A stretch of 64,000 nucleotides of DNA, taken from the NCBI GenBank assembly GCA_963782555.1, contig CAWAKB010000001.1:806001-870000 (forward strand), given 5' to 3'. Numbering within the stretch: position 1 is the first letter of the stretch; each line of letters starts with the position of its first letter. Below are positions 45,290 to 53,006 of the stretch, piece by piece. The notes beneath the pieces were generated by a model, which ran no database searches, was not told the DNA's origin, and saw only the letters and a list, made by a program, of their open reading frames with translations. A program made the translations under genes and the position numbers. Source of the stretch: Hyphomicrobium_A sp963782555 (GTDB taxonomy: Bacteria; Pseudomonadota; Alphaproteobacteria; Rhizobiales; Hyphomicrobiaceae).

Positions 45290-46561
45290 TCACTTTTTAA
45301 CCGTCTCCCGACCATCGCGTGTCAACGGCGTGTCAACAGACCCATCAGAATCCAAGTGGTCGACCAGGCGCCGGCGGTGTTCGGGCACGTCGATCGTATA
45401 GGCCATGACCGACCTTTCATCGATCCAACCTGCCTGATCCATGGCGGCGCGTATGTCGCCGCGCATTTTGGTAGCGAGCAGATGACGGAACCAGTGCTGG
45501 GTGATCCGCCCCAGTAGCCGGTGCTCGCCCCTGAGGCGCGCCACCACGGCCGCAGCAGCCTCAAGCTGCCCACTCTGCGCCAGCGCCCTAGCCTGGGCGA
45601 GGCCGTCCTTCCTTAGCGCCGCGCGGGCCCGTCGCTTCATCCCCTCGAATGCGGTCCGGTTTTGCACCGCGCATGAGCGGGTGCTGTAGGGCTTGTTTCT
45701 CTCGGTGAGAAACAGCGGCCCCTCCCGATCATGGAGACGACCGCGTACCTTCAGATATCCCCGCAATGCCTCGGCAGCGCGTGCGTGAAGGTGCGCCGTC
45801 ACGGTCTCCCCGTTCTTGGTGTCGTGGAAGGTGATCTGCTCCCGACCCGGGGCCAGAATCAGATCCGACAACCGGCAACCGTGCAGAATTGAAGACACGC
45901 GCGCCCCGGTCGACCATTCCGTCCACATCTGCGCAGCGAGGTGCGGGCTTGCGTGCGCGATCAGCGCCATCGACAAATCCTTGACGGGTCGCCGTGCCCG
46001 GCGTCGCGGGTTGCGAGCTTCCTTGTCGCGATCGAAGCTCGGGGCCGTACCCCATCGACGGGGCTTCCTCGCGCACCAGCTGAGGAACGCGACGATCGTG
46101 TTCAGCATACGCTCGCGCGTCGCCGACTTAACATTACGGCAGCAGCCGTCGATCCACTTGGACCACTCCGATTCGTGAATGTCGCCGACGTGGCGGAGGC
46201 CGAACTCCTTGGCGGCTCGCTCGATGTAGAGGATACTGGTGGCGCCGAGCGGGCGTCGCCGCGCTCGCTTTAGGTAGTGCTCTGCCGCAATGGAAAGATA
46301 TGGACCTCGGCAGACTTCGCCTCGGCTCTCGCGTCGGAGGTCCCTCTCGAACGCGATGCGTTCGTTGTCGGCTTCCTCCCAAAGCTCCGCTCGCGCCGGA
46401 AGCTTAGTACTTTTTCTAATGCGGATCGCGCGTCCCTGAGCGACGAGAGTTCCGTGGATGTGCCAGAAGCCGTCGCGCTCGATGACGGCGAGACCTGGTG
46501 CTCTTTTGCGCTTTCGGCCTTTATTGCCGCGCGCAGCGCGAGGAATTGAGTCTCGGTCCAT
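45290..46561 (-). CDS. int: Site-specific tyrosine recombinase (integrase)
   Basis: 423 residues. The basic N-terminal arm-binding region reads RDGFWHIHGTLVAQGRAIRIRK; the core-binding part runs to about 190. Catalytic residues: Arg221 in TGARVSSILHGCRLSDL, Lys249 in HDTKNG, His356 and Arg359 in TQHWFRHLLATKM, Trp379, and Tyr388 in SVMAYTIDVPEHR. It should integrate and excise the element at tRNA-Thr. The stop is 34 bases from attL. Possible arm-type sites lie in its last codons (45317-45337). Its start is overlapped by 292 bases by the next gene in another frame. Confidence 0.94.
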   Translation of the reverse strand: MDRDSIPRAARGNKGRKRKRAPGLAVIERDGFWHIHGTLVAQGRAIRIRKSTKLPARAELWEEADNERIAFERDLRRESRGEVCRGPYLSIAAEHYLKRARRRPLGATSILYIERAAKEFGLRHVGDIHESEWSKWIDGCCRNVKSATRERMLNTIVAFLSWCARKPRRWGTAPSFDRDKEARNPRRRARRPVKDLSMALIAHASPHLAAQMWTEWSTGARVSSILHGCRLSDLILAPGREQITFHDTKNGETVTAHLHARAAEALRGYLKVRGRLHDREGPLFLTERNKPYSTRSCAVQNRTAFEGMKRRARAALRKDGLAQARALAQSGQLEAAAAVVARLRGEHRLLGRITQHWFRHLLATKMRGDIRAAMDQAGWIDERSVMAYTIDVPEHRRRLVDHLDSDGSVDTPLTRDGRETVKK

Positions 46562-46725
46562 ATCGGCGTCCTCCCGAGATATTCGTGGAATTGATACCTC
46601 TGGCCCCCCGGCGGGCGCCGCCGGTCTTCGCTAAGCAAGGTCTGCAACCAACGTCGGCTCTTGTGCAAGCGACGTGCGACCTCATCCATGTTGAGATCCT
46701 CATCAAGCACGGTCGGCAGCCTCAT
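46270..46725 (-). CDS. HTH DNA-binding protein, excisionase-like, overlapping int
   Basis: 151 residues. The first 65 are protein-like: MRLPTVLDEDLNMDEVARRL then HKSRRWLQTLL and LGRTPIWTETQFLALRAAI, a helix-turn-helix with wing of the type often found just before integrases. The remaining part is serine/arginine-rich and lies entirely inside int in a different frame, so the C-terminal half may not be under selection as protein, or the stop was lost. A role in steering excision is inferred from position. Confidence 0.68.
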   Translation of the reverse strand: MRLPTVLDEDLNMDEVARRLHKSRRWLQTLLSEDRRRPPGGQRYQFHEYLGRTPIWTETQFLALRAAIKAESAKEHQVSPSSSATASGTSTELSSLRDARSALEKVLSFRRERSFGRKPTTNASRSRGTSDARAEAKSAEVHIFPLRQSTT

Positions 46726-46746
46726 CCATCGGCGACAGCTCGGTTC

Positions 46747-47781
46747 CTACTTGCTCGGCAGGAAGCGGCCGCCCGGTCCCTGCTCTCGATAATTCGGATG
46801 ACCAGGTCCCCACGTCTGGCTGGGCGGCCTTCTGAGCGTCGGTCCCTCGCGTAGAGTGTCGGCCAACGCGCGAGCCGCCGCGATGTCAGGCTTTCTCCCC
46901 GGCGTCAGCCAGTTCCCGAATTTGTAGGCCGACATGCCGGTAAGGGAGCCAGTGGCTGCCCGGTGCAGATAGTTCGTCGGCTCCAGTGCACGAGCTTGCG
47001 CCTTCTGTTGCTCGTCACCCGGCGGGAGATTGAACGCGTCATACTGGTCGGGGAACATCCCCGCCTCGGCAGTTAGTGAGCCGCCAGCAGCCCCAACTCC
47101 AAGCGTCTTGGCTGTCGCTTTCACAGCCGTCGCGTAAGGGCCTCGCGCCTCGGCCACCAGATTGTCGAGATAGCGGCGGCTGTAGTCCCTTCCGGCGTCA
47201 CCCCCCGAAGCGATCGCTGCGCGGGCATCTGCAAGCGCGTTCGTGAAGCGACCAGCGAGGCTGCCCTCCGTTCGCGTCGCCAATTTCCCACCAATCCCCA
47301 CGGCGCCTGGCAATGTACCCGAGAGCACCAACCCGGCGGCAGGCAAGGCCCCGGCCACGCCCGGATAGCGCTCGCGGAACGGAGTGTGAGCCCAACGCGC
47401 ATCTTCCTCCGCCTTCAGCTGGGCGGCCCGCGCCGCAATGTCCTGCTGGTGCTCCGGCGAGTTGGCATAGGCTTTGAGCTGAGCGTCAATCGAGTCGATC
47501 TTGGCCCCAATCGCGTGCCATTCGGCATCGGCTGCACGAAACTGCGGACCTTCCCCGCTCGCCCGCTGCGCCTCGCGCCGCTGGTAGGCTTGCTGCTGCT
47601 GATCCGCCAAGATGGCGCGCTGATCCTGTAGCTGTTTCGCCGGGCTGTCCTCGCCCTCGCTGCCGTGCGCCATCGCCCCCAGGAAGCCGGCGCCGGTCGC
47701 CAACGCGCCGGCAACGCGCGCGTCGCGAAGGCCGTCCAATGATTTGGTTTGATGGGGGCGGTGCGGGGCGAGTGAGATCAT
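46747..47781 (-). CDS. Island protein of 344 residues with glycine-rich hydrophobic segments
   Basis: No family recognised. Seen: hydrophobic, glycine-rich stretches (VAGALATGAGFLGAMAHG near 23-40; GVAGALPAAGLVLSGTLPGAVGIGG near 141-165), separated by a long charged helical, glutamine-rich part (QLQDQRAILADQQQQAYQRRE, SIDAQLKAYANSPEHQQDIAARAA). The C-terminal third is soluble and proline-rich. This alternation recalls phage ejection or internal virion proteins or membrane-active proteins. The ATG overlaps the stop of the initiator-like gene (ATGA), so expression is tied to it. A structural or DNA-transfer role in a satellite is only a guess. Confidence 0.75.
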   Translation of the reverse strand: MISLAPHRPHQTKSLDGLRDARVAGALATGAGFLGAMAHGSEGEDSPAKQLQDQRAILADQQQQAYQRREAQRASGEGPQFRAADAEWHAIGAKIDSIDAQLKAYANSPEHQQDIAARAAQLKAEEDARWAHTPFRERYPGVAGALPAAGLVLSGTLPGAVGIGGKLATRTEGSLAGRFTNALADARAAIASGGDAGRDYSRRYLDNLVAEARGPYATAVKATAKTLGVGAAGGSLTAEAGMFPDQYDAFNLPPGDEQQKAQARALEPTNYLHRAATGSLTGMSAYKFGNWLTPGRKPDIAAARALADTLREGPTLRRPPSQTWGPGHPNYREQGPGGRFLPSK

Positions 47782-48212
47782 TGCAAGACCTCCTCATCTC
47801 TTACAACCTGATACCTCTCACCTAGAGGATAGGTACTACAAATAGGTTCACTGTTAGCTTGGTGGATATTTCTAGGTAGAGTGCGGTGACTCTCAGGCAC
47901 CTTGGCCTTGGTGTCAGACTGGCACCTTGGCCTAGGTGTCTCACAGGCACCTAGGACACGGTACACGTCGGCCGCTCGGAATCCCCTCACATTGGTCCGG
48001 CGGCGGCGCTCAATTAGGCCATCTCCGGCCAGCTTTGTGATCGCTCGCTTGATAGTGCGGAGACTTAGCGCGAGGTTATCGGAGAGCGCGCGGCACGAGA
48101 TGCAGACTTCCCCGCTAGGCTTGGCCAGCGTCGCCAGCTCTTTAAGGACCGCTTTGGCGTAGGGGCATTCGATGCGCTGCTTACGCGCCCATTGGTAATG
48201 TTTCCAAGTCAT
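47778..48212 (-). CDS. Winged-helix replication-initiator-like protein with iterons in its gene
   Basis: 144 residues. The N-terminal 90 form a winged helix: PYAKAVLKELATLAKPSGEV, then ISCRALSDNLALSLRTIKRA as recognition helix and GDGLIERRRR as wing. The C-terminal part is low in order (CETPRPRCQSDTKAKVPESH) and is coded by three repeats 25 bases apart (47896-47960), which are out of step with the codons. A DNA-binding head followed by an origin inside the gene is the plan of lambda O-type initiators. Its start overlaps the stop of the upstream gene and its stop overlaps the next start (ATGA both). Initiator function is inference; a plain regulator is the alternative. Confidence 0.75.
   Translation of the reverse strand: MTWKHYQWARKQRIECPYAKAVLKELATLAKPSGEVCISCRALSDNLALSLRTIKRAITKLAGDGLIERRRRTNVRGFRAADVYRVLGACETPRPRCQSDTKAKVPESHRTLPRNIHQANSEPICSTYPLGERYQVVRDEEVLQ
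47896..47960. repeat. Iteron-like array, 25-bp period, possible replication origin
   Basis: Units: GGCACCTTGGCCTTGGTGTC at 47896, GGCACCTTGGCCTAGGTGTC at 47921 and GGCACCTAGGACACG at 47946; starts are exactly 25 bases apart. Each full unit is a near-palindrome (GGCACCT / AGGTGTC). The 25-bp period does not fit codons, so selection acts on DNA. The neighbouring 47790-47880 is visibly richer in A and T, as in iteron origins. An operator array for autoregulation is the alternative. Confidence 0.72.
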
Positions 48213-48502
48213 GGCCGCACCTCCTCGGCCTGCCGCGCCGCGCAGATCAGCTGATTCATGCGCCGCTGAATTTCCCTGGCCGACAGGGCAACGTTCCGGT
48301 CAAGATTTGGCCCTGCCGCCTCGGCCAACACGGCAATGATGAGCTTCGCCGTGATGTCTAATTGTTTTTCCCGGCAGGCGTTGAGCACGTGCTCAACCTG
48401 CTTTTGCGAGAAGTGAGGGAAGCACTCTCTGAGATTTTGCTCGCCGCTTGGATCAGGCCGTGGAGACGCCCCTTGCGCGGCGTCGAGATCTACGCGATAC
48501 AT
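48209..48502 (-). CDS. Small island protein
   Basis: 97 residues, soluble, no known motif. The middle is helical (FPHFSQKQVEHVLNACREKQLDITAKLIIAVLAEA in two runs) and the end basic (SAREIQRRMNQLI). First of a chain of genes with ATGA overlaps leading to the initiator-like and 344-residue proteins, so it may take part in replication or its control. Confidence 0.7.
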   Translation of the reverse strand: MYRVDLDAAQGASPRPDPSGEQNLRECFPHFSQKQVEHVLNACREKQLDITAKLIIAVLAEAAGPNLDRNVALSAREIQRRMNQLICAARQAEEVRP

Positions 48503-48583
48503 TGGTGCTACCTTTTTGAGTTGAATTTCTCGCCCGCCGGAGCTGGCCGCTCTTTGCGGGCGATCTCGTTGTGATGCTGCTGT

Positions 48584-48865
48584 TCATGCTGCCACCGGCT
48601 CCGGACTAGTCGCGGCGGTTTCGCGCTGTCTGGCAGCGACCTGCGAGCTGAGCCAGCCGACCCGTCCCTTGGAAAGCTTCACGGGGCGAGGAAAGCGACC
48701 GGCTCGCATTTCTCGATAGAGCGTCGCGCGCGAAAATCTCATGACCCGACAAACTTCATCGCGGATGAGGATCCGCTCAAGTTGAGGGGAACCTAGCTCA
48801 GGTGCCGACCATGGCGTCGCCGGTTTCGCCGTCGGCGTTGGTGGAATGATCTCCACGTCCCGCAT
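48584..48865 (-). CDS. AlpA-family regulator
   Basis: 93 residues. Core: RILIRDEVCRVMRFSRATLY then REMRAGRFPRPVKLSKGRVGWLSS, the standard AlpA winged helix related to excisionases. AlpA proteins switch on integrase/excision or replication modules in P4-like elements and satellites. It is upstream of the replication-like chain on the same strand, fitting a master-regulator place. Confidence 0.9.
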   Translation of the reverse strand: MRDVEIIPPTPTAKPATPWSAPELGSPQLERILIRDEVCRVMRFSRATLYREMRAGRFPRPVKLSKGRVGWLSSQVAARQRETAATSPEPVAA

Positions 48866-48934
48866 CGTGACACCTCTCAGTGCTACAGGGCGAGAAGAGG
48901 TGTGCCACGTTGGGAAAGCGATTAAGAGGGGGTC

Positions 48935-49843
48935 TTAATGGCATGCCTTCTTCGTTCGCTCGGCCGCGAGCGACACGTATTTGTCGTATAGTCGCTTGAG
49001 GGCGGTTGGATCGTTGAGTCCGGCAATTGCTGAGGCCGCCTCGCAGTAGACCTGCGTTGCAGAATCTAAGCCCACGCAATCATGCGGCTGGGCCGCGAAG
49101 CCTTCGAATTTCTTCTGAAAGGCCGCGTGGCTCTTCCTCAGCCGCGTGCACAGCCTCTCATACGCAATGTGCTCATCGACGCATTGTTTTCCGGGGAGGG
49201 GCTGGTAGAGGTCGAACCCTCCAGGCAGGTGCCTTTTCAAATCCGCAATGACCTCCCTCACTGCCTCGATTGGGGCAGAGACATCGATCGCTAAGCGGAC
49301 CTGGATAGCGCTTGAGATCGCTGCCAGCATTAAATCGTAGCTGGTGGGTCTTCGAGGCCGATATGGAGGGGCGTTCGACTTGAACGTGGGCGGAGTGGCG
49401 CCCGTCTCATCCACATCATCCAAGTCAAAATATTCTTCCATGAATGGGTCGTAGTCCTCCGGGTAGAACCCGAGGTTGCGAAAGAGCCCGGCAGCCGTTA
49501 GCTGCGCTAATTTTCGTCCCTCGCGCCGGACCTGCGGATCACAGGCCGCACAGTCCTTTGCGGCGATCTTCAAGTTCTGCCTCGCGTCATCAAGGAGTGC
49601 GTTGAGGGTCTCGGCGCGCATGCGAACCTTTCGGCCGGTTTCCGTTCGCACAAGCAAGACCTCTCCGAATGCTATGCGGCCGTTGGGGCCAGGATTCGTG
49701 GTGTCAGCGAAGATCGAGTGGGGTTGGTGGTCATCATCTAGTGCGGCGGAAGATGTTGTTGGTGGCAGCCCCGGTGACTTGTCGTTCTTCCGCTGCTTGT
49801 CTTCGAGCCGCCGTTGCCGGCGTGATGGGGATGATCGGGTCAT
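48935..49843 (-). CDS. Island hypothetical protein of 302 residues
   Basis: Not recognised. A basic, polar N-terminus (SPSRRQRRLEDKQRKNDKSPG), then a compact part with GRIAFGEVLLVRTETGRKVRMR, an acidic stretch (EDYDPFMEEYFDLDDVDETG) and a helical C-terminal half (AIQVRLAIDVSAPIEAVREVIADL). No signal peptide, no membrane segment, no zinc-finger pattern despite CAAC near residue 98. It is the first minus-strand gene of the element's main run. Confidence 0.7.
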   Translation of the reverse strand: MTRSSPSRRQRRLEDKQRKNDKSPGLPPTTSSAALDDDHQPHSIFADTTNPGPNGRIAFGEVLLVRTETGRKVRMRAETLNALLDDARQNLKIAAKDCAACDPQVRREGRKLAQLTAAGLFRNLGFYPEDYDPFMEEYFDLDDVDETGATPPTFKSNAPPYRPRRPTSYDLMLAAISSAIQVRLAIDVSAPIEAVREVIADLKRHLPGGFDLYQPLPGKQCVDEHIAYERLCTRLRKSHAAFQKKFEGFAAQPHDCVGLDSATQVYCEAASAIAGLNDPTALKRLYDKYVSLAAERTKKACH

Positions 49844-50121
49844 AGTGCTCTCCTACGCACAACTCCAAGGAGGTCGCGCCGGCAGGTCGGTGGAGATCCG
49901 ACTTTTCGGGGATCAGCCTAGCCGCGCGCTCACGGACGTAGCGCGGCCTTGTGGCTCGGCAAGGGGCAAATGTCAGGTTGTCCCCGGGAGAGAGCTGCCC
50001 GGCAAATCCGATGTTGCGATAATGCCTCTTTCCGTGAGATCGCGCTTCCGGGATGCCCGTGCTCTCGATCCTCAGATGACCGAATCTTATAGGTTCGCTG
50101 CCACAGGGGTGAGGACAACCC

Positions 50122-50944
50122 ATGGCGAACCCCCAGGGCAGGTGCGTCTTCTGTGGTGGCACCCCCGTCACGAAGGAGCACGTCTGGTCTGACTGGCTAG
50201 ACGAGGTCATTCCCCGTGGCGGCTATCGCTACGAGTTCCGCCGTGAGCGCTATTCCTGAGGAGGCCTTTCGGCGCACCATGAAGCAAGGCGCAGTGCACA
50301 CGAAAAAGGCCCGCAAAGTGTGCAAGGTGTGCAACTCGGGCTGGATGAGTAGGATTGTGTTGGCCGCAAAACCGCACGCGACCAAGCTGATCAAGGGCGA
50401 AGAGATCACGCTTGGCGAAGACGAGCAGCTGCAGGTGGCGAGCTGGCTTGCGCTCTCAGCGCTGATGGCCGACCAGCTAGCGCGATCGAGACACAAGTTC
50501 CCCAACCTAGACCGGGCGCACATGTTCAATCACCACACGCCGCCGCCCCACTGGTACATCGCCGTGGGGCTCTACTGCGGACCAGAAGGCAGCGCATGTG
50601 ACCAGGGTCCGCTCCCCATCTTTCTGGAGGATACGAGGACGGGCGACCGCTCGCTGCAGTTCATGGTGCACTCGGTAGCGACGATCATCGGCCAGCTCTA
50701 CTCGATCGTACACGCCGTCACGCCGCGAGATCACAGACTGGCCGGCGCGTCGGTCTGGCAGCTTCATTACCCACACCTGAGGCCGATCTGGCCGCGCATC
50801 TCGCCGCTTCCGTTTCCACCCCCAGCCGAATTCGCCATCACCGGCTCGTTCAATCCGGACGGGGGGCTGGCGCGAGACCTCTCCACTCGCGTTAGGGACT
50901 TCACGCAAGCGTCTGTGGCGAGGAGCTTCCGGAACGCCTCGTGA
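50122..50944 (+). pseudogene. HNH-like zinc-binding protein, frameshifted
   Basis: The ATG at 50122 opens a frame with RCVFCGGTPVTKEHVWSDWL, the first zinc knuckle and the EH motif of an HNH-like family, but it stops near 50259. The other half is one frame further: TKKARKVCKVCNSGWMSRIV, the second knuckle, and then ITLGEDEQLQVASWLALSALMADQ. These two halves belong together in known HNH-like proteins of about 270 residues. The break lies between about 50216 and 50265; one base too many (or two too few) explains it. Decayed gene or sequencing error. Nuclease activity of the family is unproved. Confidence 0.75.
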
Positions 50945-51026
50945 TCGGAAGCTAGGAACTCTGGCGAGAGGAGCGCGACTTTTGAATCCTCAATCCGCTC
51001 GCGTTCAATCGCCTTCGCTACGCCAG

Positions 51027-51341
51027 CTATTCCAATTCGCGAAGCCACTCCTCGTGCGTCTTGATGCCGAGGGCGAGGTTGCCGGAAAGGTCCGTCGTCG
51101 AGAGCCTTGGCTTCTCGTAGCCGATGGCGGCTTTCGCAGCGTCGAGCCGCAAGCTCATCGGCTGGCGAGGGTCCTTATAGATCGCCATCAGCAGCGCGTG
51201 GCTGTCGCCCTGGAAAACATTGGGGATAGCCTCGCCAATCTGACTGGCCGCATCCTGCATCGCTGCAAGGCGCTTTTCAGTCCGCTTGTTCGGCGTCCCC
51301 TTCTTCCGTCCCCCGCACCTGTGCCCCTTAGGAACTGGCAT
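51027..51341 (-). CDS. Phage-type small protein with GGRKKGTPNK N-terminus
   Basis: 104 residues. The start RCGGRKKGTPNKRTEKRLAAM and the later MSLRLDAAKAAIGYEKPRLS are typical of small proteins beside phage terminase genes, where a basic N-terminus binds DNA. A terminase-small-subunit-like job in a satellite is possible but no large subunit is present. It follows the 82-residue gene after 13 bases. Confidence 0.75.
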   Translation of the reverse strand: MPVPKGHRCGGRKKGTPNKRTEKRLAAMQDAASQIGEAIPNVFQGDSHALLMAIYKDPRQPMSLRLDAAKAAIGYEKPRLSTTDLSGNLALGIKTHEEWLRELE

Positions 51342-51354
51342 AAGCTATTTCGAG

Positions 51355-51603
51355 CTACTTTAGCTCCGCCCCCTTGCCACGCTTGAGTTTGGTGCTGTCC
51401 CCCTTGGTTCGTCCCCGCGGAACGCTGACCGGGTCTAGATCCGGCAGCAGCTCGTCGAGCCGCTGGAGAGCTTCCGTGACCTCGCTGGGGGTCATTTGGT
51501 TCCCCGGCTTGTCGCCATGGAGAACGAACGATTGCAGGCGGTCAATCAGCTCGCTCGCCAAGGCATCCTGCTTCGGCGTCAGGTCGTGCGTTTCGGCAGC
51601 CAT
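51355..51603 (-). CDS. Small island protein of 82 residues
   Basis: Helical, acidic N-terminal half (LTPKQDALASELIDRLQSFVL) and a basic lysine-rich C-terminus (RGRTKGDSTKLKRGKGAELK). No known motif. Upstream of and probably co-transcribed with the phage-type small protein. The LTPKQ start recalls some terminase small subunits, but the match is too short to claim. Confidence 0.65.
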   Translation of the reverse strand: MAAETHDLTPKQDALASELIDRLQSFVLHGDKPGNQMTPSEVTEALQRLDELLPDLDPVSVPRGRTKGDSTKLKRGKGAELK

Positions 51604-51723
51604 TGCGTGTCCCCCGCGTTAGTCTCCGCCCTTTCTGTCCAGTGTTTTCTTAAGGCAAGTCAGGTGGCTAAACTAGGGCGTCCGACACGCCATTACATGC
51701 CTACGATCTGTGGAGAGGGGTCT

Positions 51724-52302
51724 ATGCCAAAGGAACGGCTTGCGGCCTTCAGCGACGGTGTCTTCGCAATCATCATCACGATCATGGTGCTGGAGCTGAG
51801 GCCCCCGCATGAGACAACCCTGGCGGCCTTGCAGGCGGTGCTCCCTCGATTCCTCAGTTACGTGCTGAGCTTCGTATACATCGCCATCTACTGGAACAAC
51901 CATCACCACTTGCTGTTTGCCAGCGAGCGCATCAACGGCAGGATCATGTGGGGCAACATGCTCCTGCTGTTTTGGCTGTCACTGATTCCCTTCTCCACCG
52001 CCTGGATGGGAGAAAACCACTTCGCCGCGTTGCCCACGGCGGTCTATGGCATCTCGCTGCTCATGCCCGCGCTGGCCTACAACCTTCTGCAACGGCAAAT
52101 CATTCGCCAGCAGGGCAGCGAGGGGTTGCTGGCGAGGGCGCTGGGCGCGGACGTTAAGGGCAAGATCTCGCCCGTGCTCTACGCCATCGCCATTGTGCTC
52201 GCGTTCTTCGAGCCCGTGCTCTCCGATGCGATTTACGTATTCGTTGCGCTGATGTGGCTGGTCCCGGACCGTCGGATAGAGACGATGTTCGATGAGCACT
52301 AG
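51724..52302 (+). CDS. TMEM175/DUF1211-family membrane protein (probable K+ channel)
   Basis: 192 residues from the ATG giving MPKERLAAFSDGVFAIIITI. The family motif FSDGVFAI on the first helix lines the pore of bacterial TMEM175 potassium channels. Six hydrophobic segments follow (YVLSFVYIAIYWNNHHHLL, GNMLLLFWLSLIPFSTAW, VYGISLLMPALAYNLL, and two at the end). It is cargo of the element: opposite strand to its replication genes. Why an element carries an ion channel is unclear. Confidence 0.88.
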   Translation: MPKERLAAFSDGVFAIIITIMVLELRPPHETTLAALQAVLPRFLSYVLSFVYIAIYWNNHHHLLFASERINGRIMWGNMLLLFWLSLIPFSTAWMGENHFAALPTAVYGISLLMPALAYNLLQRQIIRQQGSEGLLARALGADVKGKISPVLYAIAIVLAFFEPVLSDAIYVFVALMWLVPDRRIETMFDEH

Positions 52303-52315
52303 CCTCCCACGCAGT

Positions 52316-52699
52316 CTAAACCCAACGCTGCACCGCGGCGGCCGTGTCTGAAGGGTTTGTGTTGAAGCATAGCTTCGTCGAAGCTGGGGCGTGCCGGTGG
52401 ATGACGTTGATTAGCTTCTCAAACAACGGGAAATAGGGAGGAACAATGCGCAGGCCTGCACCAATCATAATGCAATCGTATTCGCCAGTTGCCAGGGCGT
52501 CAGTAAGCACGGCTTCTGCTGTCTTGCCGTCGTCAACGTACAACGACTTGACGCTGTAGCCGAGGGATTCCAGCTTTGACCTTTCAGCCTCCACGGCAGC
52601 GCGAACCTTTGCCGCCGTGAGCCCGGGCACTGGAGATTTGCTGAAGTCGACTATGTCTGGTTCCAGCCCCACCAGCAGGACACGTGCTTTTGTCGCCAT
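52316..52699 (-). CDS. Conserved hypothetical protein
   Basis: 127 residues from the ATG giving MATKARVLLVGLEPDIVDFS; an ATG four codons earlier is possible. Alternating beta-alpha pattern: ARVLLVGLEPDIV, YSVKSLYVDD, YDCIMIGAGLRI, APASTKLCFNTNP, like a small Rossmann/flavodoxin-type fold. No catalytic signature. Converges with the TMEM175 gene (13 bases between stops). Confidence 0.72.
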   Translation of the reverse strand: MATKARVLLVGLEPDIVDFSKSPVPGLTAAKVRAAVEAERSKLESLGYSVKSLYVDDGKTAEAVLTDALATGEYDCIMIGAGLRIVPPYFPLFEKLINVIHRHAPASTKLCFNTNPSDTAAAVQRWV

Positions 52700-52752
52700 T
52701 GTTTCCTCCATAAGAACGCCCCAGATTTGCAGGCCTCAGGTTGACCACTTGA

Positions 52753-52971
52753 TCAGCGCGTGCGTCTTTTCATAGTGAGCCCCAAACGCACGAGCCGGCG
52801 CACGGCTTCCGCTCTGTCAGGCTGATCGTCCTGCCGCTCGCGCCAGGCATCGATTGCCGCAAGGTCATCAGTCTGCCAACGCCCGCCAATCAGCACACCC
52901 TTCCCAGTCGTTGCCGGGCGTCCGCGTGGCCGCTTCGATTTCTTGCTAGCAGTTGGTCCTCGTTCGATCAC
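52753..52971 (-). CDS. Ribbon-helix-helix-type DNA-binding protein
   Basis: 72 residues from a GTG (52971); basic N-terminus KKSKRPRGRPATTGKG, then the RHH core VLIGGRWQTDDLAAIDAWRE and QPDRAEAVRRLVRLGL. Such proteins are repressors or antitoxins; no toxin gene is adjacent. The frame is open to 53133, but the upstream part runs through a terminator hairpin, so the shorter protein is preferred. Ribosome site weak. Confidence 0.7.
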   Translation of the reverse strand: MIERGPTASKKSKRPRGRPATTGKGVLIGGRWQTDDLAAIDAWRERQDDQPDRAEAVRRLVRLGLTMKRRTR

Positions 52972-52972
52972 G

Positions 52973-53006
52973 AAAAAAGGGCGTTGGCCGGGGGAGACCA
53001 ACGCCC
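52973..53006 (-). terminator. Perfect hairpin plus T6 directly before the RHH start
   Basis: On the minus strand GGGCGTTGG pairs exactly with CCAACGCCC (9 bp, 10-base loop) and TTTTTT follows; the GTG of the RHH gene comes two bases later. This is a textbook intrinsic terminator in a leader position: attenuator, or end of an unannotated small RNA from about 53010-53130. Confidence 0.75.

Noticed and set aside
47896..47960. CRISPR array
   Set aside because: Three units with five-base gaps cannot be repeat-spacer; they are palindromic iteron- or operator-like sites. No cas gene is in the window.
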